NCBI GenBank assembly: GCA_020630435.1
Contig: JAHDBJ010000001.1
Coordinates: 124,001-188,000, forward strand
Source of the DNA: Saprospiraceae bacterium
GTDB taxonomy: Bacteria > Bacteroidota > Bacteroidia > Chitinophagales > Saprospiraceae
DNA: 64,000 nucleotides
Direction of reading: 5' to 3'
A model generated the notes under the pieces. The model made no database searches. It was not told the origin of the DNA and saw nothing but the letters and a program-made list of their open reading frames with translations. Shown here one piece after another: positions 55,701 to 63,999 of the stretch. The number at the start of each line of letters is the position of its first letter. Positions within the stretch are counted from its first letter, which is position 1. A program made the position numbers and the translations under genes.

Positions 55701-55864
55701 GACTTTATAATTACTTTACTTTGGTTTAATGCTGGTACATAAGGCACTTTAGTTAAAATTCTTTTTTTGCCTTTGGCAGTTGTAAAAGGATTTACTCCTT
55801 GTTGTGCAATTAGTAGAGAAGATAGGAATAAACCTAGGATTAAGGGTACACCGACTTTTTTCAT
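52727..55864 (-). CDS. M4 (thermolysin-type) metallopeptidase with T9SS sorting domain
   Basis: A 1045-residue exported protease. A signal peptide (residues 1-20) is followed by an FTP/PepSY-type propeptide (about 60-270). The M4 domain has its zinc site HELTHGVISK and the third ligand in GAINESMADVFG (near residue 470), and a later HINSGIPNNAYY with the conserved His. A WD- or beta-propeller-like stretch follows (about 640-930). A type A type IX secretion sorting domain ends the protein, with IYPNPFKDQITLRF and LSAGYYFLQL. It should be secreted through the outer membrane and may be anchored or released. A consensus promoter lies 51 bp upstream. Confidence 0.95.
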   Translation of the reverse strand: MKKVGVPLILGLFLSSLLIAQQGVNPFTTAKGKKRILTKVPYVPALNQSKVIIKSTLQQHSPYKNEKIDIQTIPFHLKTLEINRSTNDKLPIFIKGTIDSPLQRRANVSIEEKSIDYLVGVKKLIAIDNPRNEFKIKSIQNDVLGQQHIKLQQKYKGIPVYASEVILHSKNNIIDRFNGRYFPTPIIENINPTLSKTSASTISIKDLSKTVKVVEMNAREKNLLGYEKPSVELIIFHTKGDIEQERLAYHVTVRPNLMGRWEYFIDAHTGEVLNKYDHTCSFAHKHSHEAHEHEDFFGPTTASGTDLNNQNQNLRTYEFQGTYYMMDGSRAMFNGDFNNPEGAIVTLDLQNTNLQDPNYREITSNNNTWSDRSAVSAHYNSGIAFEYYLNTHNRTSIDGQGGNIVSFIHVNDENGQAMDNAFWNGQFIFYGDGKQAFSPLAGALDVAGHELTHGVISKTANLVYQGESGAINESMADVFGAMMDRDDWKIGEDVTNSAIFPTGALRDMANPNNGGNSLNDNGYQPDHMNDKYTGNQDNGGVHINSGIPNNAYYRFATSIGKNKAEKVFYRALTTYLTRSSQFIDLRLAVVQAASDLYGTTEVNAAKSAFDAVGITDGNGGSYEEDIEENPGQDFILSYDVNFSGNAKRLYISDTQGTQSSFVAISETRLNNKPSIPDDGSYAYFVSEDFNIHRIELQSPYTETVISQSPDWFNVAISKDGTKLAAVSKFADDNKISVFDLVEGGNMSFTLTNPTYSEGVQTGDVKYADALEWDLSGQFILYDAYSEIESNTGADPIGYWDVGFLRAWDNEANDFSDGNIQKMFASLPEGVSIGNPSFSKNSNYIVAFDYFEENDPSNTNDNVYELLASNIETNNTQLVFTNIVLSYPNYSKSDNRMIFNTRVNSSGQLDLNGEHIVAGIGIQNDKISPSGNPSVLIGNAEWGIWYSTGERNLPSPTNDIPEIDGDLTIYPNPFKDQITLRFESLKSTDASITLFNVLGEKLSSFEKRLSIGTNQFDLSLTNLSAGYYFLQLRVEDGFETIKILKQ

Positions 55865-55914
55865 AATGAATTTTTTACTGAATTTGCTTTGAACGTTTTA
55901 AAGTATAAGATATT

Positions 55915-55944
55915 CAAATATAGTGACGAGCGATTGCTAATCAA
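55915..55944 (-). promoter_or_regulatory. consensus Bacteroidota promoter of the M4 protease gene
   Basis: On the minus strand TTG (55942-55944), exactly 19 bases, then TATATTTG (55915-55922). This is a full match to TTG-N19-TAnnTTTG, the best promoter in the window, 51 bp ahead of the ATG. Confidence 0.75.
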
Positions 55945-56051
55945 GTTACGACAAAATGTGATAAGATACAAAGGGATTGCTTGACATTAAGAGTGCTTTA
56001 AGAATAAAGTCTAAATAATAGGGATTGTTTTATAAATATTCCTTATTTACT

Positions 56052-56495
56052 TTACTGTAATATCATCGCTGTATGAGGTATTCCATCCTCTAGATATTCA
56101 TCTCCTGTAGGTTCAAATCCAAAGTCATTATAAAACTTTAAGAGATAACTCTGAGCGGATATTTTTATGGGTTGGTCTCCAAAAATCATTTTTATTTTGA
56201 GAATCGATTCACGCATTATTTTAACACCATAACCTTTACCTCTACCCTTTTCAGCAGTAACAACTCGCCCTATTGATAGATAGTCTTCATAGGAAACTCC
56301 TTTAGGTAAAAGTCTTGTATAAGCTACTAGTTCTCCTTCTTTATACCCCATCAGATGCCAAGCAGCTTGATCCTTGCTATCAGCATCCAGATATGGACAA
56401 TCTTGCTCAACGATAAATACTTCTTGTCGTATTCTCATAATATCGTATAGTTCTTCTAATAAGAGATCTTTGTAAGCAATACACTTAATTATCAT
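56052..56495 (-). CDS. GNAT N-acetyltransferase, ElaA-like
   Basis: A 147-residue GNAT protein. Typical signature: IRQEVFIVEQDCPYLDADSK, AWHLMGYKEGELVAYTRLLP, and the acetyl-CoA loop IGRVVTAEKGRGKGYGVKIM. The ending FYNDFGFEPTGDEYLEDGIP is typical of ElaA. It would acetylate an unidentified substrate. It overlaps the upstream aminotransferase gene by 11 bases. Confidence 0.9.
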   Translation of the reverse strand: MIIKCIAYKDLLLEELYDIMRIRQEVFIVEQDCPYLDADSKDQAAWHLMGYKEGELVAYTRLLPKGVSYEDYLSIGRVVTAEKGRGKGYGVKIMRESILKIKMIFGDQPIKISAQSYLLKFYNDFGFEPTGDEYLEDGIPHTAMILQ

Positions 56496-57342
56496 AATCT
56501 TTTTTAATAAAATTATTTAATAATCTTATGATGGGGATATAATCAAAATTTATATACTCAATGTCTTTATAACTTTTTATCCATTGAATTCCTTTTATAG
56601 CATTACTTATGAATCCTGCTTCAAAATTTAAAATTTCATTGAGTGAGATGTTTCTTTCTACTACTTCAAAGTCTAAATTTGATAAATTTTCAAGCAAAAA
56701 AGAACGCATAATACCCTCAACACAGCCTTGTGATAAAGTGGGCGTAATGATAGTATTTTTTTTTATAAAAAAAATATTTGAACTGATGGTTTCTACGATA
56801 TTTCCCCTTTGGTTTAATAATAGTAGGTCGTCAAAACTTGTACGTTCTTTATATATAGCTGCAAGTATGTAGGGAAGACTATTGGTTGATTTTAGATTTG
56901 AAAGTGGATGTGATAGTATTATTTTTTCTGGGAAATGACCTAATCTTATTCCTTTTGAATTTAATTGGAAATTAGAGTTTTGAAGGGGGGAATGCTCGAT
57001 GATATATGAAAAAGTATGTTCTTTTGGAGTGTATAAGCCGCCATCGTTTCTAAATATCGTTAGCCTTATGCGTTGATTTTGATTTTGTGGTACAGTATGA
57101 GATAACGCATTGATCTTTTGTTCAATACTTTTTATTGAAAAGCTGTTAGGGATACGATAATTCAAATAATTCATTCCCTTGAATAACCTTTGAAAATGCC
57201 ATTTTAAGAAAGGAAGCTTCCCTTCAAACATTCGGATAGTTTCAAATAAAGCATCTCCATATTTAAAACCTCTATTTTTAATTGTAAAAAGTTGCTTGGA
57301 GCCTTCAAGTAGTTGCCCATTATAAAAGACTTTATTGAACAT
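56485..57342 (-). CDS. class IV aminotransferase / aminodeoxychorismate lyase-like
   Basis: A 285-residue fold-type IV PLP enzyme. Features: FKYGDALFETIRMFEG near residue 27, LSHPLSNLKSTNSLPYILAA with the PLP Lys, and LLLNQRGNIVETISSNIFFI. The length matches PabC and branched-chain or D-amino acid aminotransferases. The sequence does not decide between them. It overlaps the GNAT gene by 11 bases. Confidence 0.86.
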   Translation of the reverse strand: MFNKVFYNGQLLEGSKQLFTIKNRGFKYGDALFETIRMFEGKLPFLKWHFQRLFKGMNYLNYRIPNSFSIKSIEQKINALSHTVPQNQNQRIRLTIFRNDGGLYTPKEHTFSYIIEHSPLQNSNFQLNSKGIRLGHFPEKIILSHPLSNLKSTNSLPYILAAIYKERTSFDDLLLLNQRGNIVETISSNIFFIKKNTIITPTLSQGCVEGIMRSFLLENLSNLDFEVVERNISLNEILNFEAGFISNAIKGIQWIKSYKDIEYINFDYIPIIRLLNNFIKKDYDN

Positions 57343-57578
57343 TTTTGCTTATTTTTTATTTAAATATTGAGATACATATTTACAACGCCACTTTTTTTGT
57401 TTATCTTAAAGAATAATATTATAATATTAATTTTTATTTCAAACAAAACAGCACACTTTTCGACAAACACTGATTGTTCTACCTCTATGTTAAAGAACAA
57501 GTAATAATAGGTTTTACTTAAGTGTAAATATCTATATCAATGCGGTTAATTTTAAACCATCTAAATTAATAAGTCTAA

Positions 57579-58085
57579 ATGAGTACAACAATTCAGTCTT
57601 CTATTCACCAATTTATTGTAAAAGATACACAAGGTAATGACGTTCCATTATCTAATTTCAAAGATAAGGTATTGTTAATTGTGAATACAGCTTCCAAATG
57701 TGGTTTTACGCCACAGCTTGGTGCTTTAGAAAAATTATATGCTGAATATAAGGATAAAGGTTTAGAAATTTTAGCTTTTCCTTCCAATGATTTTAATGGG
57801 CAAGAGCCTTTAGAGGGTGATAGAATTAAACAGTTTTGTACTTTAGAATATAGAGCTTCTTATCCTATTTTTGATAAAATTCACGTAAAAGGAAAAGAGG
57901 CACATCCATTGTACAAATTTCTTTCTAAGAAAAAATATAATGGGAAAGTAAATTCTAAACCGATGTGGAATTTCCATAAATATTTATTGAATAAAAATGG
58001 AGAGGTCATAGATTTCTTCTACACAACAACTAGTCCAACTGCTGTTCGTGTAAAGCGGGCAATTGAAGAACTTTTAGAGGTTTAA
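57579..58085 (+). CDS. glutathione peroxidase-family protein
   Basis: A 168-residue thioredoxin-fold peroxidase. The peroxidatic Cys is in NTASKCGFTPQLGALEKLY (near residue 36), the Gln is in FPSNDFNGQEP, and the Trp-Asn pair is in MWNFHKYLL. Cys replaces Sec, as usual in bacteria; such enzymes often use thioredoxin. No signal peptide. It converges on the DUF1501 gene with 12 bp between the stops. Confidence 0.94.
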   Translation: MSTTIQSSIHQFIVKDTQGNDVPLSNFKDKVLLIVNTASKCGFTPQLGALEKLYAEYKDKGLEILAFPSNDFNGQEPLEGDRIKQFCTLEYRASYPIFDKIHVKGKEAHPLYKFLSKKKYNGKVNSKPMWNFHKYLLNKNGEVIDFFYTTTSPTAVRVKRAIEELLEV

Positions 58086-58097
58086 GAAAATACAATT

Positions 58098-59291
58098 TTA
58101 TAGAACATTTAGGAGATCGAATGACTTTCCTAAAATTGGATGGTGTGGTGTTGCGAACCATTTATCTAGTATAGTTGCATAGACCTGACGAAAATCAATT
58201 TGGTATTTCAAATCACCATTATCTAAATCCAGTAGATTAGGGGCGTCGTTGTATAATCCAGCGGTTTTAAGTTTCCCACCAATTAAAAAAACATTGTTTG
58301 CTGTTCCATGGTCAGTTCCTCCACTAGCATTTTGTTTAACACGACGACCAAACTCAGAAAATGTTAGGATAAGGGTATCCTCAAAGAGCTTATTGTGTTT
58401 TAGATCTTTAACAAAAGCGTTTATGCCTTCTGCATAGTTTTTTAGTAAGCGTTCTTGTTTTCCTTTTTGAAAGGCATGGGTGTCAAATCCTCCTAAGTTT
58501 ATGTAATATATCTTTGTAGCAGTATCAGCGGTCATCAATTCTGCTACTTGTTTTAAATCTTTGGCAAATGCTGTTTGTGGATAACTTATAGTTGAACGAT
58601 GGGTTTTAGATTTTTCAAATAAATAATTGGCAGATTGTTGGGTATCTACCATTGTTTTATATAAATAAGCAACATTTTCTTCTTCGTGTTTGTGGTTCTT
58701 TTTACCGATTGTTTCCAAAAAACGATTCCTAGTATTTTGTTTTAGTTTTCGAGCATTACTAACTGCAAAACCACTTCGGTTGACTCCCTTTAAAGCAAGG
58801 CTCAAATTGTCATCAACTTCTAATGCATGATACGGAGTGCAATCCGTACACTCGTGATCCAAATAGCGTCCTAGCCAACCTGTTGTTAAATAGTCCTTAC
58901 TACCACTTGCGGTTTGCCAAATATCCATAGATCGAAAATGGGAACGATCAGGATTGGGATACCCTACGCTGTTAATAATGCTTAAACTACCATCGTCATA
59001 TATTTTTTTTAAACCTTCTAGAACAGCGTTAAATCCAAGTTCGTCATTTAATTTTAAGACTTCGGAAGCTTTTTTACCTAAGGTTGGTCGATTCTTATAA
59101 TAAATATCATTTCTATACGGAACAATTGTATTTAAACCATCGTTTCCACCCGATAATTGTATGACTATTAATGTTTTTTCAGCATTATTTCTGAGAGGAT
59201 TACTAGGGGGTAAATTATGTAAAAAACGAGGTATCCATACAGAAGTGGATGCAAAGGCTACATTTTTAAGGAAGTCTCTTCTGGATTGCAT
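58098..59291 (-). CDS. DUF1501 protein with Tat signal
   Basis: A 397-residue exported protein. The N terminus MQSRRDFLKNVAFASTSVWI carries a canonical twin-arginine motif (SRRDFLK). The mature part has features of the DUF1501 group: LIVIQLSGGNDGLNTIVPY, NPDRSHFRSMDIWQTA, VNSVGYPNPDRSH, INLGGFDTHAFQKGKQERLL, FSEFGRRVKQNASGGTDHGT. The fold is of the alkaline-phosphatase/sulfatase superfamily. The usual DUF1800 partner is not adjacent. The second copy of the palindromic repeat ends 29 bp before its start codon. Confidence 0.88.
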   Translation of the reverse strand: MQSRRDFLKNVAFASTSVWIPRFLHNLPPSNPLRNNAEKTLIVIQLSGGNDGLNTIVPYRNDIYYKNRPTLGKKASEVLKLNDELGFNAVLEGLKKIYDDGSLSIINSVGYPNPDRSHFRSMDIWQTASGSKDYLTTGWLGRYLDHECTDCTPYHALEVDDNLSLALKGVNRSGFAVSNARKLKQNTRNRFLETIGKKNHKHEEENVAYLYKTMVDTQQSANYLFEKSKTHRSTISYPQTAFAKDLKQVAELMTADTATKIYYINLGGFDTHAFQKGKQERLLKNYAEGINAFVKDLKHNKLFEDTLILTFSEFGRRVKQNASGGTDHGTANNVFLIGGKLKTAGLYNDAPNLLDLDNGDLKYQIDFRQVYATILDKWFATPHHPILGKSFDLLNVL

Positions 59292-59793
59292 AGGAAAGTT
59301 TTTTATCGATTTTAATCAATGAAGCAGTTTAAAAATAGAATACTCAATTATTTATAAGCCATTGTATCTCAACATTTCAGCTAATTCTTTTCACCGTAGC
59401 TAAGGCTACGAAAAAGAATGCAGCTTTATCTTGATATACAAGCACTTATAACTAAACTAAACCTTCATTATTAAACAACTTCAATGCTTTGACTGATGAT
59501 AATGCAGTAGGTTTATTTTGTGTTTAAAATTTAACATTTTATAAAAAAGAGGATAATTTTTTTTCTAAAACTATTATTAAACTTTTGGAAAGTATCGGAT
59601 ATTGTACCTTGAATTTGGTTTTAACCACTTTTAAGATGTCAAATCAAAAAAGTTAACCTAAACTTAATATTCAATCATAGAATAATTATACGGCTTAACT
59701 TTATATTGGCTCAATTTTGAGTATTCGTCAAAAGATAACTAAATTCTTTTTGGCAATTTCTTACAAAATATTAGTTGAAACAATAAAACGCAA
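59292..59793. other. 502-bp intergenic region with repeat copy B
   Basis: Divergent intergenic DNA between the DUF1501 and PiT genes. Bases 59321-59482 are repeat copy B. The remaining 311 bases (59483-59793) are AT-rich, with no open frame and no clear hairpin. TATATTGG near 59711 is a near match to a -7 element for PiT. Confidence 0.6.
59321..59482 (-). mobile_element. MITE-like palindromic repeat, copy B
   Basis: A 162-bp element, about 91 percent identical to the copy at 9292-9454 when read on the minus strand. The same terminal inverted repeats (GAAGCAGTTTAAAAAT at the left end on the plus strand, GAAGTTGTTTAATAAT inward from the right) and the same core GCTACG-TAAG? (plus strand CGTAGC-TAAG-GCTACG) are present. 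The flanks are AAT on both sides, a possible 3-bp duplication. Read on the minus strand it has the same orientation relative to the downstream DUF1501 start (29 bp) as copy A has relative to the nucleotidyltransferase start (20 bp). Confidence 0.8.
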
Positions 59794-62058
59794 ATGGAAA
59801 CCTTTTACCTTATTATTGTGGTGATCCTTTTTGTTCTTGCTATTTCGGATCTCATTGTTGGTGTAAGTAATGATGCTGTAAATTTTTTGAATTCGGCTGT
59901 TGGGTCTAAGGCAGCAACATTTAAGATTATTTTGGGGGTAGCAGCACTAGGAGTTTTAATTGGTTGTACATTTAGTAGTGGTATGATGGAGGTTGCTCGA
60001 AAGGGTATCTTTCATCCAGGAAATTTTTATTTTCAAGAAATCATTCTGATTTTTCTGGCTGTCATGGTGACGGATGTAATCCTTCTTGATGCTTTTAATA
60101 CTTTAGGAATGCCAACCTCTACAACAGTTTCTATTGTATTTGAGCTATTGGGTGCGGCAGTAGCGATGTCCTTGATTAAGATATATACCACAGATACTAC
60201 GATGTCTATTGGAGATTTTATCAATTCTGATAAGGCCTTAGCTATTATTTCAGGTATTTTAATGTCGGTTGTAATTGCCTTTACAGCAGGATTGCTCATT
60301 CAATATATTACTCGCCTGTTATTTACATTTGATTACGAAAAAAATCTTAAGCGGTTTGGAGCAATTTGGGGTGGTTTAGCAATAACGGCGATTACCTATT
60401 TTATTTTAGTAAAAGGAGCAAAAGGTGCGTCATTTATGAGTAAAGATACGGTGACGTATATTGTAGAAAATACATTGACGATTATCTTAGGAAGCTTTGT
60501 TTTTTGGTCTATTGTTCTTCAACTTTTATCATGGTTTAGTAAGTTTAATATTTTAAAATTTATCGTTTTAATAGGAACATTTTCCCTTGCAATGGCCTTT
60601 GCAGGAAACGATTTGGTTAATTTTATCGGTGTGCCTTTGGCAGGATATAATTCGTATGAGTTGTATATAGAAAGTGGTCAAAATGCGGATTTGATGATGA
60701 GTGGACTAGCAGGAAAAGTTCCTACACCTACTTTATTGTTATTGATTGCGGGTATCATTATGACGATTACACTTTGGACTTCAAAGAAAGCCCGTTCAGT
60801 AGTACAAACCTCTCTTGATCTTGGACGACAATATGAAGGGTCAGAACGTTTTGCTTCTTATGCAATTTCAAGAAGTCTGGTAAGAAATATTAGTAAGTTT
60901 TCAACAGTAGTAAATAGTGTTTTACCTGAACGCTTTAAACAAAATCTTGCTAGTAGGATGGATGGCAAAGTCTTTGAGCAAAAACAAAAAATACTAGGAA
61001 AGGAAGCACCTCATTTTGATATGATACGAGCGGCTAATACCTTAGTAGTTGCTAGTATTTTGATTGCCTTAGGGACAAACTTGAAACTGCCACTTTCTAC
61101 TACCTATGTTACGTTCATGGTATTTATGGGAACATCTTTAGCTGATGGGGCTTGGGGTAGAGAGAGTGCTGTATATCGTGTATCAGGTGTTTTATCGGTA
61201 ATCGGAGGTTGGTTTTTTACTGCATTTTCTGCTTTCCTTGTTGCTTTTACTTTTGCTAATATCTTTTACTTTGGAGGAAGTATAGCTATCGTTTTAGTCC
61301 TTATTGTGGCAGCAATTTTGATTTATCGTACACACCGTTATCATGGAAAAAGATTGGAGGAGCAATTAGAATTTGAAAAAATGGTAGTCAGTGGTATTTT
61401 ATCCAGAGAACAAGTATTAGAATTAAGTAATAAAAATTTAAATTCTACTTTGGCAGAATTGAATGTGGTGCTAAAAAATACTATACGAGGATTGGAAAGT
61501 GAAGATTTAAATCTTTTAAATAAAACAAAAAAGAAATTAACCAAAATAGTAAAGAAGACAACAGATTTGAAATTTGGGGCAAACCATGCTATTGATAAAA
61601 TTGAAGATAACGAACTAGAAACGGGGCATTATTATATACTTATGATGGACTATCTCAATGAAATGGCACATCAAACGAAAGATATTGTTAATCCTGCATT
61701 GAATCATGTTGACAATAATCATAAACCACTTTTACCTGAGCAGTTCACAGAGTTGAAAGATATGTTGGCAATAAATGAAAAAAGAGTTGTAGAAATACGA
61801 CAGTCTTTCTCTAATTATACAACAAGTAGCAAGGAAGAACTTCAAGATTCATTGGATGCTTTTGTGAAAGCGATTCGCGCGTCTCGTAAAAAACAAATTA
61901 AACGAATCAAAAATCATGAAGTTGGGACTCGTAATAGTGTATTGTATTTTAATTTTTTAGGTGAACTTAGAAATTTATCACTAACGTCTTTTAGAATGAC
62001 AAAAGTATTGGATGAGTTAATTATTAATCCAGATAAAGAAGCTGTAGATAATCAGTAA
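59794..62058 (+). CDS. PiT-family inorganic phosphate transporter with PhoU-like C terminus
   Basis: A 754-residue protein. The two PiT signature repeats are GVSNDAVNFLNSAVGS near residue 27 and FAGNDLVNFIGVPLAGY near 270. About ten to twelve membrane helices occupy residues 1-510. A long cytoplasmic C-terminal part (about 525-745) is helical with pairs of long helices like PhoU. Such a fused domain could control the channel. The family imports phosphate with protons or sodium. It is divergent from the DUF1501 gene and converges on recJ (14 bp between stops). Confidence 0.92.
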   Translation: METFYLIIVVILFVLAISDLIVGVSNDAVNFLNSAVGSKAATFKIILGVAALGVLIGCTFSSGMMEVARKGIFHPGNFYFQEIILIFLAVMVTDVILLDAFNTLGMPTSTTVSIVFELLGAAVAMSLIKIYTTDTTMSIGDFINSDKALAIISGILMSVVIAFTAGLLIQYITRLLFTFDYEKNLKRFGAIWGGLAITAITYFILVKGAKGASFMSKDTVTYIVENTLTIILGSFVFWSIVLQLLSWFSKFNILKFIVLIGTFSLAMAFAGNDLVNFIGVPLAGYNSYELYIESGQNADLMMSGLAGKVPTPTLLLLIAGIIMTITLWTSKKARSVVQTSLDLGRQYEGSERFASYAISRSLVRNISKFSTVVNSVLPERFKQNLASRMDGKVFEQKQKILGKEAPHFDMIRAANTLVVASILIALGTNLKLPLSTTYVTFMVFMGTSLADGAWGRESAVYRVSGVLSVIGGWFFTAFSAFLVAFTFANIFYFGGSIAIVLVLIVAAILIYRTHRYHGKRLEEQLEFEKMVVSGILSREQVLELSNKNLNSTLAELNVVLKNTIRGLESEDLNLLNKTKKKLTKIVKKTTDLKFGANHAIDKIEDNELETGHYYILMMDYLNEMAHQTKDIVNPALNHVDNNHKPLLPEQFTELKDMLAINEKRVVEIRQSFSNYTTSSKEELQDSLDAFVKAIRASRKKQIKRIKNHEVGTRNSVLYFNFLGELRNLSLTSFRMTKVLDELIINPDKEAVDNQ

Positions 62059-62072
62059 ATAATATTTTAAAA

Positions 62073-63773
62073 CTATATTTTTGAAGGTTTTATATCTCGG
62101 ACATTGAGTTGGAGTGTTGTTTTTCCATTATAATGATTTTCTTCTAACACAAAGCAGAGGTCAATAGGTGATTTTTTAAGAATATCATAGTGATGCCCTA
62201 GTCCAAACCCTATTCCTGAAAAGGGAGAGGAGTTTTTATTTCTTACATAAAGTTTGAGGTGCTTATCTTTTAAAACTTTACTATATCCTCCATCGTATAC
62301 TTCATTTGTTCTAAATATTGGTCGTCGATTTTTAGGCCCAAATGGGGCAAATTGTTTCAGAATTTTCCAAAATTTAGAGTTTATATCTTTTAAGTAAATA
62401 GGAGCTGCAATATACAGTTCAGGTTCTAAAAGTTCGGGAGTGATTTTTTTACTGACTTCCGCTTCAAACTGTTTTCTTAAATCATCAACCTTATCAATAT
62501 TCAAGGTCATACCAGCAGCAAAAGCGTGTCCTCCAAAATTTTCCATCAAATGACTACAACTTTTGAGCGATTCATAAATATCAAAATGGGAAATAGAACG
62601 AGCAGAGCCTACTGCCTTTCCATTAGATTCGGTTAGTATAATGGTAGGACGGTGAAACGTTTCTACGATTCGTGAAGCGGCAATTCCTAATACTCCTTTA
62701 TGCCAGCCCTTTTTAAAAAGAACGATGCTATTTAGTTGTTTCCAGTTAGGGTTTTGATAGATGATTTCTTTCGCTTCTTCTACAATTTGCTTATCTACCA
62801 TTTGGCGTTCTTTATTTTGTTTGGATAGAAATTCGGCCATTGTTGTAGCCTCTTCTTTATCTTCAGAAAGTAGAAGTTTGACAGCATCCTTTGCATCACC
62901 AAGTCTACCTGCGGCATTGATCATAGGGCCAATACCGAAAACTACATCTCCAATAGATAAGGGACTAGTTTTTCCACTTTTGTCTATTAATGCTTTCAAT
63001 CCTAAGCTTGGAGAGTCATTTAATTTTTGTAATCCCAAAAATGTCAATACTCTATTTTCACCTCTCATTTCAACAATATCACAAGCAATACTCACTAACA
63101 ATAAATCTAGTAAATTTAGTAAAGGTTCATAAGATAAATCATGTTTATCAGTATAGGCTTGGGCAAGTTTAAAAGCAACGCCACAACCGCTAAGTTCTTT
63201 ATAGGGATAGGTACAGTCTTTTCGTTTAGCATCTAAAACAGCAATGGCATCAGGCAAGGTATCATGTGGCATATGGTGATCGCATATAATGAAATCAATA
63301 CCCAATTCCTTTGCTTTATCAACTTTTGTATGCGCTTTGATACCACAATCCATAGCAATGATAAGACTAACACTTGTTGCTTTTGCATATTCTATTCCTT
63401 CAAACGAAACACCATAACCTTCTTTATATCTATCAGGAATATAATAGTCTAGATTGGAATGATGGTGAATCAAAAAAGAATACATTAAACTTACACAAGT
63501 TGTACCATCAACATCATAATCTCCATATAATAATATTCGTTCTTTTTGTTGAATGGCTTTCTCTAGACGTTCTACAGCTACGTCCATATCTTTCATTAAA
63601 AATGGATCATGTAAATGATGGATAGATGGGCGGAAAAAAAGCTTTGCTTGATCGTAGGTTTTTATTCCTCGTTGTACTAGGAGTTGACAGAATATACGAT
63701 GTACACCTAGTACTTTTTGTAATTCGGTCACTTCTTCTTCACTATATGAAATTGGAATCCACTTTTTCTCCAT
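62073..63773 (-). CDS. recJ: single-stranded-DNA-specific exonuclease RecJ
   Basis: A 566-residue protein. DHH motifs: LLYGDYDVDGTTCVSL, IIAMDCGIKA, DFIICDHHMPHD. The DHHA1 part carries KKGWHKGVLGIAASRIVE and ENFGGHAFAAGMTL. A C-terminal OB fold follows. RecJ degrades single-stranded DNA in the 5' to 3' direction in recombination and mismatch repair. Length fits the family (about 560-580 residues). It lies 28 bp downstream of the partial small gene. Confidence 0.95.
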   Translation of the reverse strand: MEKKWIPISYSEEEVTELQKVLGVHRIFCQLLVQRGIKTYDQAKLFFRPSIHHLHDPFLMKDMDVAVERLEKAIQQKERILLYGDYDVDGTTCVSLMYSFLIHHHSNLDYYIPDRYKEGYGVSFEGIEYAKATSVSLIIAMDCGIKAHTKVDKAKELGIDFIICDHHMPHDTLPDAIAVLDAKRKDCTYPYKELSGCGVAFKLAQAYTDKHDLSYEPLLNLLDLLLVSIACDIVEMRGENRVLTFLGLQKLNDSPSLGLKALIDKSGKTSPLSIGDVVFGIGPMINAAGRLGDAKDAVKLLLSEDKEEATTMAEFLSKQNKERQMVDKQIVEEAKEIIYQNPNWKQLNSIVLFKKGWHKGVLGIAASRIVETFHRPTIILTESNGKAVGSARSISHFDIYESLKSCSHLMENFGGHAFAAGMTLNIDKVDDLRKQFEAEVSKKITPELLEPELYIAAPIYLKDINSKFWKILKQFAPFGPKNRRPIFRTNEVYDGGYSKVLKDKHLKLYVRNKNSSPFSGIGFGLGHHYDILKKSPIDLCFVLEENHYNGKTTLQLNVRDIKPSKI

Positions 63774-63801
63774 ATGTTCTTAATCTATATTTAAAAGATG
63801 T

Positions 63802-63999
63802 TTACTCTTTACTTTCTTTAAGTACTGGTTTTGTAGGTTTAATTGGTTTTGTAGGGATTTTTATATTATCTTTTTTTAATAATCGTTGTACTTCAAACAT
63901 TAGAATAGAATCGGTCTTTAATTCTACGCTTTTAATCAATTCTTCTTCACATTCTCTTTTAGATTGTAATAAATAGTTATCTATTTTTTCTTGTACCAT
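63802..63999 (-). CDS. small unknown protein, probably the C-terminal part
   Basis: A 65-residue frame with Met at 63999, one base from the window edge; the protein may continue further. The sequence VQEKIDNYLLQSKRECEEEL, then a repeating IPTKPIKPTKP near the end, resembles the C-terminal part of a small Bacteroidota lipoprotein that lies upstream of recJ in some genomes, from memory only. The Lys-Pro tail may be disordered. It precedes recJ by 28 bp, so the two are likely co-transcribed. Confidence 0.45.
   Translation of the reverse strand: MVQEKIDNYLLQSKRECEEELIKSVELKTDSILMFEVQRLLKKDNIKIPTKPIKPTKPVLKESKE

Noticed and set aside
58576-58584. Exact DnaA box (minus strand) inside the DUF1501 gene
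   Set aside because: Isolated and in coding sequence.
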